From positions 1 to 54,024 of the forward strand of contig JAFQBT010000004.1 in assembly GCA_017399625.1 (NCBI GenBank): a stretch of 54,024 nucleotides of DNA. The letters are read 5' to 3'. The number at the start of each line of letters is the position of its first letter. Position 1 is the first letter of the stretch. The notes below the pieces were generated by a model. It was not told the origin of the DNA. It made no database searches and saw only the letters and a program-made list of their open reading frames with translations. Positions 25,608-33,203 of the stretch are shown in pieces. A program made the position numbers and the translations under genes. This stretch comes from Oscillospiraceae bacterium. Its GTDB lineage: Bacteria > Bacillota > Clostridia > Oscillospirales > Ruminococcaceae.

Positions 25608-25874
25608 ATGAAGATAAACTGGAAGGTGAGATTCAGGAACCCGATGTTCTGGGCAACGGTTCTGCCGGCGGTGACGGCCTGCGTTTATACGGTGCTCGGC
25701 GCGTTCGGAATCGTTCCGGTGCTCACGGAAAACATGGTGCTCAACATAATCGGAGCGGTGCTCACCGCTCTTTCGACCCTTGGGGTTCTTGTTGACCCGA
25801 CAACTGCGGGTTTTTCGGATTCGGCTCTGGCGCTGACTTATGATGAACCGCGAAGGGACGGCGCCGAAGAATGA
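25608..25874 (+). CDS. Phage holin, phi-LC3 family
   Basis: An 88-residue holin with two transmembrane helices (MFWATVLPAVTACVYTVLG and MVLNIIGAVLTALSTLGVL) and the signature VDPTTAGFSDSALALTYDEP of the phi-LC3/Phage_holin_1 family. It forms the membrane hole that lets the amidase reach the wall. The ATG at 25608 is chosen because TAGGAGG lies before it; longer readings overlap the XhlA gene. It overlaps the amidase start by four bases. Confidence 0.9.
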   Translation: MKINWKVRFRNPMFWATVLPAVTACVYTVLGAFGIVPVLTENMVLNIIGAVLTALSTLGVLVDPTTAGFSDSALALTYDEPRRDGAEE

Positions 25875-26581
25875 AGGCGAAAATCTGCATTGATGCGGGG
25901 CACGGCGGAAGTTCCTCCGGAACATATTCGGTGAATACTGTGAGGGACGGGCTTTTTGAAAAGGATTTTGCCCTTGAGCAGGCGCTTATGGTTGAAAAAC
26001 ACCTGCTCCGGAACGGCTTTGGGGTCGTTATGACAAGGCGGACGGATATTAATCCGGGAAACGTCAGCAAAAGGGCGGAAATTGCCGCAAAGGAAAAATC
26101 GGATTTTGCTCTTTCAATCCATTTCAACGGATTCGGAAGCGAAAGCGCGAACGGAACGGAAATTTATGTTCCACACGGAGAAAAGCAAGCGGAAATTGAA
26201 AGCGGATTTTATGAAGTTCTCGGCGGATTTTTTAAAATCCGCAGCCCTTTTGCAAGGAGCAATAACCTCAGCGACCGGAACGAAATTTTTGATAAAAAGC
26301 TGGATATCGGAACAAAAAAATTCGGCGCGGTTTCGGAAAAGAAGGATTATTTCGGATTTATCCGGGGATGTTGGGAAGCGGGAATTTCCGCGGATCTTCT
26401 GGAAATCTGCTTTCTGACAAACCCGGAAGATTTTGAAAAATATTCAAAAAACAGGGAGAAAATCGCGGAAGGAATTGCAAAAAGCATTGTTACGGCTTTC
26501 GGTGAGGAATTTGTTCCGGAAAAAACGGCGGAAATTCCGGTTAAACCGCGAATAAAAAGAAAATTCGACGTTATAAACTGA
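25871..26581 (+). CDS. N-acetylmuramoyl-L-alanine amidase (endolysin, Amidase_3)
   Basis: A 236-residue zinc amidase. DAGHGG holds the first ligand (His11), SIHFNG the third (His84), and LLEICFLTN contains the catalytic Glu near residue 177. It cuts the bond between muramic acid and the peptide stem. The tail (about 215-236) is basic and short, with no recognisable wall-binding repeat, so binding may come from the tail KPRIKRKF or from the catalytic domain itself. No signal peptide, so it depends on the holin. Last enzyme gene of the lysis set. Confidence 0.92.
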   Translation: MKAKICIDAGHGGSSSGTYSVNTVRDGLFEKDFALEQALMVEKHLLRNGFGVVMTRRTDINPGNVSKRAEIAAKEKSDFALSIHFNGFGSESANGTEIYVPHGEKQAEIESGFYEVLGGFFKIRSPFARSNNLSDRNEIFDKKLDIGTKKFGAVSEKKDYFGFIRGCWEAGISADLLEICFLTNPEDFEKYSKNREKIAEGIAKSIVTAFGEEFVPEKTAEIPVKPRIKRKFDVIN

Positions 26582-26625
26582 ATAAAACAAAAAAACCGCG
26601 GAAAAATAATTCCGAGGTGATAGTT

Positions 26626-26850
26626 TTGGAAAATTCAAATAACGGAAAAACTCCCGTTCCCCACGGAGGAAGAAAGGTAAACGATTGGGAAACCCTTCGA
26701 CCCTATGTTGAAAAAGGCGCGCCGCCCCTTAAGAACAATATTTCCGATGAAAAGGGCGAAGGAAAGGCGATTATCGACCCGAACTGGGGATTCGGTTATC
26801 AGGCGGAACTTTCCGGCAACAATTCGACTTTTTCTCCGGACGAAGAATGA
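26626..26850 (+). CDS. Small late phage-cluster protein, unknown
   Basis: A 74-residue hydrophilic protein with no recognised family. The TTG at 26626 is preferred over a GTG nine bases earlier because GAGGTGA at 26614-26620 then has ideal spacing; most neighbours here use TTG. It contains TPVPHGGRKVNDWETLRPYV and a Gly/Ser-rich end. It overlaps the next small gene by four bases (ATGA). Both come after the amidase and before the operon's terminator. Possible roles include virion decoration or release control; none can be shown. Confidence 0.6.
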   Translation: MENSNNGKTPVPHGGRKVNDWETLRPYVEKGAPPLKNNISDEKGEGKAIIDPNWGFGYQAELSGNNSTFSPDEE

Positions 26851-27020
26851 GCGGAAAAGCGGAAAAATTCATCGGAAAAACCGCCCCTTCCCAGGATGAA
26901 TTTCGTTCGGAAGCGGCAAAAAAGGGCGAAAGAATTTCGCCCCAATGGATGCCGGATGATATTGGGACGGAAGGTTTCAGAAAAAGCGACGGCACCGCAT
27001 ATTTAAGAAAAATAAAATAA
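26847..27020 (+). CDS. Small late phage-cluster protein, unknown (57 residues)
   Basis: This short frame of 57 codons begins at the ATGA overlap with the gene before and runs to a TAA five bases before the terminator stem. It reads MSGKAEKFIGKTAPSQDEFR, then a basic and acidic mix ending DGTAYLRKIK. Overlap, position right at the operon end and matching codon use make it a likely real gene. No family or function is recognised. It is easily missed because of its size. Confidence 0.6.
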   Translation: MSGKAEKFIGKTAPSQDEFRSEAAKKGERISPQWMPDDIGTEGFRKSDGTAYLRKIK

Positions 27021-27024
27021 AAAA

Positions 27025-27048
27025 AGCTCCCGGAAGGGAGCTTTTTTT
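27025..27048 (+). terminator. Intrinsic terminator closing the phage cluster
   Basis: AGCTCCC-GGAA-GGGAGCT followed by seven T. It marks the right end of the phage-derived unit; the next genes run on the opposite strand. Confidence 0.9.
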
Positions 27049-27052
27049 ATTG

Positions 27053-27880
27053 TTAAAAGGAATTTGCCCAGCGGAGAAGATATTCCTCATATTCCGCCTT
27101 CTGGCTTCCGAGGGAATAGATTCCGCTGAAATTATATTCCGTACCGTCTTTTACAAGAAACGCCATCAAATAAGCGCCGCCGCCCCATTTGTTGGGAACG
27201 GAGACCACAAGATATTCCGTTCCGTTTTCGGTGATTCTTTCTTCGCTTTCGATATCCCGGAAAACATCAGCGAACAGGTAAGGGATTGTTATCGACTGCT
27301 TTGTTCCGCTTTTTCCGATAAGAGTTCTGGAAGTGCAGCGTACGGTATGATCGCTTTCGGTTTCATAATAGGTTATGGTGTCAATCTGCTCAAGCTTTTT
27401 TCCTTTTCCCATAAGCCATATACTGGAGGAAAAAGCCGTTTCCGGGTTTTCTGCTGAATAGTGAGTGGATTCTTCAAGTCCGAAATCGGGGAAAACAAGC
27501 TTATCGTATCCGATATATTCCTCCGCTTCGGCGGCGGTATCAAAATAAAGAGTTCTTACGCCGTTTTTGAAATCTTTCACAACTTCCCGGTTGATTTCTC
27601 TTTTGCTTATTTCTTCAAGATTTACGGTTACTTCAATGTTGGAAACGTTTCTGTCCCTGGGACCTAACCTCATAACAACGTCCTGTTCGATGTTATAAGA
27701 CATATCCGACATTTCCGCGATTACGGCAACTCCGCTTATTGCGATAATGCAGATGCATGCCGCAAGGGCCGCCCATTTACGGAAGGGAAGAACTTTCCGG
27801 GGCTTTTCTTCCGAAAGAACTTCGTTTATATATTCTTCATTTATTTCGCCGAGGATTTCGGTGAATTTTTCTTCTCTCAT
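27053..27880 (-). CDS. Anti-sigma factor-like membrane protein
   Basis: A 275-residue protein with a cytoplasmic N-terminus (EEKFTEILGEINEEYINEVL), one transmembrane helix (about 34-54, WAALAACICIIAISGVAVIA) and an extracytoplasmic domain. It overlaps the stop of an ECF sigma gene by four bases, the usual place for its anti-sigma partner. The outer domain has no clear family; it may sense an envelope signal. Control through regulated proteolysis is typical of this class but is not visible here. Confidence 0.75.
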   Translation of the reverse strand: MREEKFTEILGEINEEYINEVLSEEKPRKVLPFRKWAALAACICIIAISGVAVIAEMSDMSYNIEQDVVMRLGPRDRNVSNIEVTVNLEEISKREINREVVKDFKNGVRTLYFDTAAEAEEYIGYDKLVFPDFGLEESTHYSAENPETAFSSSIWLMGKGKKLEQIDTITYYETESDHTVRCTSRTLIGKSGTKQSITIPYLFADVFRDIESEERITENGTEYLVVSVPNKWGGGAYLMAFLVKDGTEYNFSGIYSLGSQKAEYEEYLLRWANSF

Positions 27881-28437
27881 AATTCAAATCCCCTTTCTTT
27901 GAGGTATTTAAGAAGCTTTGCCCTGGTCCGGGCAAGGGTGTTATGGATGAAAAATTTGTTTTTGCCGGTTTTTGCGGAAATTTCCTCCGTGCTTTCAAAA
28001 AACCAATAGCGGGCAACAAAAATCTTTCGTTTTTCCTTCGGGATTTCCGAAAGGAAGGTGTTTATTGCCGCAATAAGCTCCTTTTCTTCCGTTTCCTTTT
28101 CCGGGTTTTCGGTTCCGGAAACAAATTCCGAAATTTCATCAAGAACCGCGGAAGTTTCCGTTCCGCCGCGTTTTTCGGCTGTGTTTTTCCGGAAGCGGCC
28201 GAGGGAAATATTCCTTGCGATTTTTCCGGTATAGGCGGAAAAAGAATCCGGACAAAGGGGCGGAATGCTGTTCCAGAGGGCAAGAAGAACATCGTTGAGG
28301 CATTCCTTTGCGTCCTCTTCGCTTCCAAGGATGTTTTTCGAAACCGAAAGGCAATAGGCACCGTATTTCCGTTCCGTTTCCGGGATTGCATCTTCGCTGC
28401 GTTTAAAATAAAGTTCGATTAATTCGCGGTCTTCCAA
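27877..28437 (-). CDS. ECF-type RNA polymerase sigma factor
   Basis: A 186-residue sigma-70 family protein. Region 2 spans about 12-80 (YGAYCLSVSKNILGSEEDAKE then LNDVLLALWNSIPP) and region 4 about 120-180 (FLSEIPKEKRKIFVARYWFF, then a helix-turn-helix EEISAKTGKNKFFIHNTLAR). It is co-translated with the anti-sigma gene. Targets are unknown; such pairs often respond to envelope stress and control their own operon. The start is supported by AAAGGAGG. Confidence 0.88.
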   Translation of the reverse strand: MEDRELIELYFKRSEDAIPETERKYGAYCLSVSKNILGSEEDAKECLNDVLLALWNSIPPLCPDSFSAYTGKIARNISLGRFRKNTAEKRGGTETSAVLDEISEFVSGTENPEKETEEKELIAAINTFLSEIPKEKRKIFVARYWFFESTEEISAKTGKNKFFIHNTLARTRAKLLKYLKERGFEL

Positions 28438-28536
28438 AAAAATCCGTCCTCCTTTCCGTCTTTCTTACAAAGGCCTTCATCCATAAAGTAGCATCGGGGG
28501 AAGAAAATGTTCAGGCAATTTTAAAAATTTTTTTGC

Positions 28537-28575
28537 AAAAAAGCCCCCTTCGGCGAAAAAAAGAGGGCTTTTGTT
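28537..28575 (-). terminator. Intrinsic terminator after the TRIC gene
   Basis: Imperfect stem AGCCCCCTT/AAGAGGGCT flanked by A- and T-runs on both sides, so it can act leftward after the TRIC gene. Confidence 0.65.
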
Positions 28576-28583
28576 TTTTTATA

Positions 28584-29219
28584 TCATGTTTCGTCATTCG
28601 CCTTCGGAAGGCTCCAGCGGAATTTTGCCGCAAGAAGCCGCAGGACAAGAACGGTGATTATGCAGCCCGCAAAAGCAAAGGACTGACCGAAAAAGTTCCA
28701 GAGAAGGATGAACGCCGCCGCACCGATGAGCGAAGCGGTTGCGTAAAAATGCTTCACGAGGATATATGGGGTGTTCCCGGCAAGGATATCGCGGATTATT
28801 CCGCCGCCGGTGCCGGTTATCATTCCAACGAAAACCAGCAGGAAAATCCCGGTGTTTCCGGAAAGAAAGGCGGTTTCGATTCCGACGGCGGTGAAAATTC
28901 CAAGGCCGAGGGAATCCATCAGGAGCATTATTTTATCATAGGCGCTTTGCTTTTTGAAAAGAAAACGCCGCACCGCCGGAACAAAAAGGATTATTGAAAC
29001 CGCAATTGCCGTAAGGGCATAGACGGGATTTTGGAAAGTTGCGGGAGGGGTGTTGCCGAGCACCAGATCACGGATAACTCCGCCGCCAACCGCCGTTACG
29101 GTTCCGAGGGCTGCGATTCCGAAAATATCCATTTTTTTCGAAAGACCGACCATTGCGCCGGAGGCGGCAAAGGCAACGGTTCCGATAAGTTCAAAAATCA
29201 GAAGAAGATTCGGTGACAT
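28584..29219 (-). CDS. TRIC-type cation channel family protein (UPF0126)
   Basis: A 211-residue membrane protein of about seven helices in two repeats. Both repeats carry the signature: GGGVIRDLVLGNTPP (near 45) and GGGIIRDILAGNTPY (near 135). The family is related to eukaryotic TRIC potassium channels and includes YadS and YicG; some bacterial members are linked with glycine uptake. It lies five bases after the pyrophosphatase gene and shares its promoter. Substrate not known. Confidence 0.9.
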   Translation of the reverse strand: MSPNLLLIFELIGTVAFAASGAMVGLSKKMDIFGIAALGTVTAVGGGVIRDLVLGNTPPATFQNPVYALTAIAVSIILFVPAVRRFLFKKQSAYDKIMLLMDSLGLGIFTAVGIETAFLSGNTGIFLLVFVGMITGTGGGIIRDILAGNTPYILVKHFYATASLIGAAAFILLWNFFGQSFAFAGCIITVLVLRLLAAKFRWSLPKANDET

Positions 29220-29224
29220 GGATT

Positions 29225-29806
29225 TTATTGATTCTCCAGTTTTTCAACAAGGGCTTTTATTGCGTTTGCCCGGTGGCTGATTTTGTTTTTGATTTCCGGG
29301 TCAAGCTCCGCGGTTGTGCAGCCGTATTCCGGAAGATAGAAATAGGGGTCATAACCAAAACCGTTTGTTCCGGCGCGGTTTTCGGTTATTTCGCCGTGGA
29401 GATAGCCTTCGGCGGAGATTTTTCTTCCGTCCGGATAAACGAGCACGATGGCGCAGGTATAATGAGCACGGCGGTTTTTCTCGTGCTCAAGCTTTTCGAG
29501 AAGGAGCCTGTTGTTTGCTTCGTCGTCGCCGTGGCGTCCGCAGAATCTTGCGGAATAAATTCCCGGAGCGCCGCCGAGAGCATCCGCGCAGATTCCGCTG
29601 TCATCGGCTATGGCGCAGCAGCCGGAGATTTCGGCAATTTCCCTTGCCTTTTTCTCCGCGTTTTCAAGGAAGGTGGTGCCGTCCTCGATGGTTTCGTGGT
29701 CGATTCCCGCTTCCCGAAGAGAGAGGATTTCATCGAAATACTGGCTGAGAATTGCTTTCATTTCAACAAGTTTATGGGCATTGTTGGATGCGATTATAAG
29801 TTTCAT
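29225..29806 (-). CDS. rdgB: XTP/dITP pyrophosphatase (RdgB/HAM1)
   Basis: A 193-residue nucleotide-sanitising enzyme. IASNNAHKLVEMKAIL (SxxxxK site), AIADDSGICADALGGAPGIYSARF, NGFGYDPYFY and SHRANAIKAL match the HAM1 family in order. It removes inosine- and xanthosine-type triphosphates, keeping them out of DNA and RNA. The operon goes on into the TRIC gene. A leftward promoter TTGACA-N17-TTAAAT lies at 29872-29844. Confidence 0.95.
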   Translation of the reverse strand: MKLIIASNNAHKLVEMKAILSQYFDEILSLREAGIDHETIEDGTTFLENAEKKAREIAEISGCCAIADDSGICADALGGAPGIYSARFCGRHGDDEANNRLLLEKLEHEKNRRAHYTCAIVLVYPDGRKISAEGYLHGEITENRAGTNGFGYDPYFYLPEYGCTTAELDPEIKNKISHRANAIKALVEKLENQ

Positions 29807-29843
29807 ATTTAAAATCTCCTTAAAATCCGATTTTACATATTAT

Positions 29844-29872
29844 ATTTAACATTATTAAAAGCCCTTTGTCAA
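29844..29872 (-). promoter_or_regulatory. Promoter of the rdgB-TRIC operon
   Basis: Leftward TTGACA (29872-29867), 17-bp spacer, TTAAAT (29849-29844), with TATAAT-like bases just after. An AAGGAG site precedes the start at 29806. Confidence 0.6.
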
Positions 29873-29898
29873 GGAGTCAAAAAGTCGGCTTTCCGCAC

Positions 29899-29927
29899 TT
29901 GAAACGTGAAATTTTGTGTACTATAAT
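29899..29927 (+). promoter_or_regulatory. Promoter of the M42 peptidase gene
   Basis: TTGAAA (29899-29904), 17-bp spacer, perfect TATAAT (29922-29927), with GGAAGGAG before the start at 29960. Strong and divergent from rdgB. Confidence 0.75.
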
Positions 29928-29959
29928 GGATATATAAAAATCCGGAAGGAGAAAAAACC

Positions 29960-31000
29960 ATGAAATTCAATGTTGACGAAAAATTCATTATCGATTGCTT
30001 TAAGGATATTGTAAACGTACCGAGCCCCGTGGGCTATTACGTAAAGATGAACCCGGTTCTTGAAAAATATGCCGCAAAATTCGGTCATAAGGTGACCTAT
30101 GACAACAAAAGCACCGCTTATATCACACTTGAGGGCGAGGATAATTCAAAAACCGTTCTGGTCGGTGCGCATCCCGATACTCTCGGAATGGTCGTCCGCA
30201 CCATTGATAAGGACGGCATGATCCGCGTCCGTCAGCTCGGCGGAGTCAGCTATAACAGCTATGAGGGCGAAACCGTTACAATCCACACCCGTGACGGAAG
30301 GGAATATACCGGTCTTTTCGCCTGCCAAAGCCATTCCGTTCACGTTTTTGACGACGCAAGAACCCTTCCCCGGGATGAGAACACAATGATGGTCATCCTT
30401 GATGAAAAAGTTTCCAGCAAGGAGGACGTAAAAGCCCTTGGAATCCGCCACGGAGATTTTATTTCCGTTGACCCCAGATGCCAGGTGACCGAAAACGGAT
30501 ATATCAAATCCCGCTTCATCGACGACAAAGGCGCCGTTGCCTGCGTTTTCGCAATGCTCAAATACCTCACCGAAAACAAGCTTAAACCGAAATACAGAAC
30601 GATCCTTGCGTTCCCCTATTCCGAGGAAATCGGCATGGGCGGCACCTATGTTCCGCCGGAGGTCTCCGAATATGTCGCCATAGACATCGGCCTTATCGGT
30701 CCCGGTTATGACGGCAACGAATACGCCGTTTCCATCTGCGGAAAAGACGCCGCCGCACCCTATGATTACGAACTCACCAACCGCCTTATCAATTACGCGG
30801 AAAAAGCGGAGTGCGATTACGAAGTGGATATCTATTATCATTACGGAACCGACGCCACCGCCGCAGTAAGAGCGGGAAACAACCTCCGCGCCGGAACTTT
30901 CGGAATGGCGGTATGGTGCAGCCACGGAATGGAAAGAACCCATATTTCCGGTCTGCTCAACACAACGAACCTTCTTCTTGCATACGTGCTTGATATATAA
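29960..31000 (+). CDS. M42 family metallopeptidase (aminopeptidase)
   Basis: A 346-residue two-zinc aminopeptidase. Motifs in order: VGAHPDTLGMVV (first His and Asp), DDKGAVAC (bridging Asp), SEEIGMGG (catalytic and metal Glu), VAIDIGLIG (Asp), and HGMERTHISG (last His). Members form large hollow complexes that clip residues from peptides in the cytosol. A strong promoter and CCC/GGC-rich codons suggest high expression, fitting an organism that lives partly on peptides. Specificity not known. Confidence 0.92.
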   Translation: MKFNVDEKFIIDCFKDIVNVPSPVGYYVKMNPVLEKYAAKFGHKVTYDNKSTAYITLEGEDNSKTVLVGAHPDTLGMVVRTIDKDGMIRVRQLGGVSYNSYEGETVTIHTRDGREYTGLFACQSHSVHVFDDARTLPRDENTMMVILDEKVSSKEDVKALGIRHGDFISVDPRCQVTENGYIKSRFIDDKGAVACVFAMLKYLTENKLKPKYRTILAFPYSEEIGMGGTYVPPEVSEYVAIDIGLIGPGYDGNEYAVSICGKDAAAPYDYELTNRLINYAEKAECDYEVDIYYHYGTDATAAVRAGNNLRAGTFGMAVWCSHGMERTHISGLLNTTNLLLAYVLDI

Positions 31001-31050
31001 AAACATCCCCTGACCGGGGAGGATATTTTTATAACGAAAGGTTTTTATAA

Positions 31051-32397
31051 ATGAAAATTCTTGTAATCAACGGAAGCCCGAAAGGGAAATTCAGCATCAC
31101 CCTCCAGACGATGAAATATCTTGAAAAGCTTTATCCGGAGCATGAATTTTCCGTTCTGGATGCGGGGCAGAGGATAAAAGCGCTTGAAAAGGATTTTTCC
31201 GCCGCATGGGAAGCGGTTGAAAAAGCGGAACTGATAATCTTTTCCTATCCGGTCTATACCTTTGTTGCGCCCTGCCAGCTTCACAGATTTATTGAACTTT
31301 TAAAGGCGAGCAGAATTGACCTTTCCGGAAAATTTGCCACCCAGCTTTCAACCTCGAAGCATTTTTATGATATAACCGCCCACAATTACATCCGGGACAA
31401 CTGCTTTGACCTCGGGATGAAATATATAAAAGGCCTTTCCGCGGATATGGATGACCTTCTTTCCGAAAAAGGGCAGAAGGAAGCAAGAGAATTTTTTGAT
31501 TACGTCTGCTGGAATGTGGAAAACGGTTTTTCCGAAACCGCGCCGAAAAAACCTTCCGCACCGAAGAATGTTTCCGTTTCCCTGCCGGAAAATTCCGGAG
31601 CGGAAAAATCCGGCGACGTTGTTATTATTACCGACTGCGAGCCGGAAAATAAACAGCTTTCCGCAATGATAAGCCGCTTCTGCACCGTTCTTCCGAGGAA
31701 AACAAGGGTTGTCAACCTTCGGGATTTTCCTTTCAGCGGAGGCTGCCTCGGCTGCTTTGGTTGCGCTGTTTCCGGAAAATGCGTATATAAGGACGGGTTC
31801 GACGATTTCCTCCGGAATGAACTCCAGACCGGCGAAGCGATTGTTTATGCCTTCACCGTAAAAGACCACAGCATGGGCGCGCTTTTCAAGATGTATGACG
31901 ACCGCCAGTTCTGCAACGGACACCGCACAGTCACCATGGGAATGCCCTTCGGCTATCTTGTTTCCGGAAATCTTTCCGAAGAGGAGAACCTCCGGATGAT
32001 AATTGAGGCAAGGGCACAGGTTGGCGGAAACTTCCTTGCGGGAATTGCGACGGATGAATCCGACCCGGATTATGAAATCGACCGCCTTGCAAAAACCCTT
32101 TCCTATGCCATTGAAAACAAATATGTCCCGCCGCAGAATTTTTACGGAATCGGCGGAATGAAAATTTTCCGGGACCTTATCTGGCAGATGCAGGGTATGA
32201 TGAAGGCGGACCATAAATTCTATAAATCCCACGGGCAGTATGATTTTCCTCAGAAAAAATGGCCGAGAATGCTTGCGATGTATGCGGTCGGCGCAATGAT
32301 CGGAAACCCGAAAATCAAAGCGAAGATGGGAAACAGAATGAACGAAGGCATGCTTATGCCATATAAAAAACTTCTTGATAAAACCGAAAAGAGATAA
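31051..32397 (+). CDS. Double flavodoxin-fold protein (NAD(P)H-dependent FMN reductase/iron-sulfur flavoprotein-like)
   Basis: A 448-residue protein with two flavodoxin-like halves. The first opens ILVINGSPKGKFSITLQT, the phosphate-binding loop of FMN reductases. The second, from about residue 188, begins VVIITDCEPENKQLS and carries GGCLGCFGCAVSGKC, close to the cysteine motif of iron-sulfur flavoproteins or NAD(P)H oxidoreductases. The single-domain form is common; the tandem fusion is less so. The second domain lacks the usual GSP loop, so only the first may bind FMN. Redox partners unknown. It follows the M42 gene by 50 bases after a weak hairpin and ends at a good terminator. Confidence 0.8.
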   Translation: MKILVINGSPKGKFSITLQTMKYLEKLYPEHEFSVLDAGQRIKALEKDFSAAWEAVEKAELIIFSYPVYTFVAPCQLHRFIELLKASRIDLSGKFATQLSTSKHFYDITAHNYIRDNCFDLGMKYIKGLSADMDDLLSEKGQKEAREFFDYVCWNVENGFSETAPKKPSAPKNVSVSLPENSGAEKSGDVVIITDCEPENKQLSAMISRFCTVLPRKTRVVNLRDFPFSGGCLGCFGCAVSGKCVYKDGFDDFLRNELQTGEAIVYAFTVKDHSMGALFKMYDDRQFCNGHRTVTMGMPFGYLVSGNLSEEENLRMIIEARAQVGGNFLAGIATDESDPDYEIDRLAKTLSYAIENKYVPPQNFYGIGGMKIFRDLIWQMQGMMKADHKFYKSHGQYDFPQKKWPRMLAMYAVGAMIGNPKIKAKMGNRMNEGMLMPYKKLLDKTEKR

Positions 32398-32402
32398 AAA
32401 GA

Positions 32403-32433
32403 GCCGTGCTCAGGTTTGAGCACGGTCTTTTTG
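32403..32433 (+). terminator. Intrinsic terminator
   Basis: CCGTGCTCA-GGT-TTGAGCACGG then a T-run, directly after the flavodoxin gene. Confidence 0.85.
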
Positions 32434-32531
32434 CGGCAATTATCAACAAAAATTGAACTTTTGTTTACACGGATTTTAATTTGTGGCATTATAATAAAGG
32501 AAAAGATTGGTTATAAGGAGGAATCTGCCTT

Positions 32532-33203
32532 ATGTTTAAAATATTGATTGCCGAGGATGACCGGGAGCTTCTCCAGCTTTTTCAGCACGTGCTCACGAAG
32601 AACGGATATTCCGTAAAAGGGGTTTCCGACGGAAAGGAAGCGCTGGAAGCTCTTGACGCGGATTATTATGACCTTCTGATTTCGGATATCATGATGCCGG
32701 TGATGGACGGTTATGAACTGGTCAGCACCCTTCGGGAAAGCGGAAGCAATGTTCCGGTTATGATGATAACCGCAAAGGACGCTTTTGACGACATGCGCCT
32801 TGGATTCCTTTCCGGAACGGACGATTTTATGGTGAAGCCGGTGAACATCAATGAAATGGTGCTCCGGGTGGGAGCGCTTTTAAGAAGAGCGCAGATGATC
32901 CACGAACGGCGCCAGACCATCGGTTCCACCGTTATGGAATGCGATTCTCTCACCGTTACAACCCCGAAGGAAAGCATGGTCCTTCCCCAGAAGGAATTTA
33001 TGCTGCTCTATAAAATGGCATCCTTCCCGGGAAAAATCTTTACCCGCCAGCAGCTTATGGACGATATATGGGGTTATGAAAGCGAAAGCGAAACACACAC
33101 CGTTGACGTACATATCGGAAGGCTCCGGGAAAAATTCCGCGACAACCCGGATTTTAAAATCGTCACAATCCGGGGAGTCGGATATAAGGTTGTGAAAGCA
33201 TGA
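32532..33203 (+). CDS. OmpR-family response regulator
   Basis: A 223-residue regulator with receiver domain 1-120 (acidic pocket AEDDRE, phosphorylated Asp in LLISDIMMPVMDGYEL near 53, Lys in DDFMVKPVN) and a winged-helix DNA-binding domain (about 125-222; DVHIGRLREKF, TIRGVGYKV). It overlaps its kinase by four bases. TATAAT at 32490-32495 with a TTTACA 20 bases before is the likely but imperfect promoter. Target genes unknown. Confidence 0.95.
   Translation: MFKILIAEDDRELLQLFQHVLTKNGYSVKGVSDGKEALEALDADYYDLLISDIMMPVMDGYELVSTLRESGSNVPVMMITAKDAFDDMRLGFLSGTDDFMVKPVNINEMVLRVGALLRRAQMIHERRQTIGSTVMECDSLTVTTPKESMVLPQKEFMLLYKMASFPGKIFTRQQLMDDIWGYESESETHTVDVHIGRLREKFRDNPDFKIVTIRGVGYKVVKA

Noticed and set aside
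11505..27052. Attachment-site direct repeats flanking the phage cluster
   Set aside because: No matching direct repeat of useful length was found by eye at the two edges, and no tRNA or integrase is next to them. A computed search is needed to be sure.
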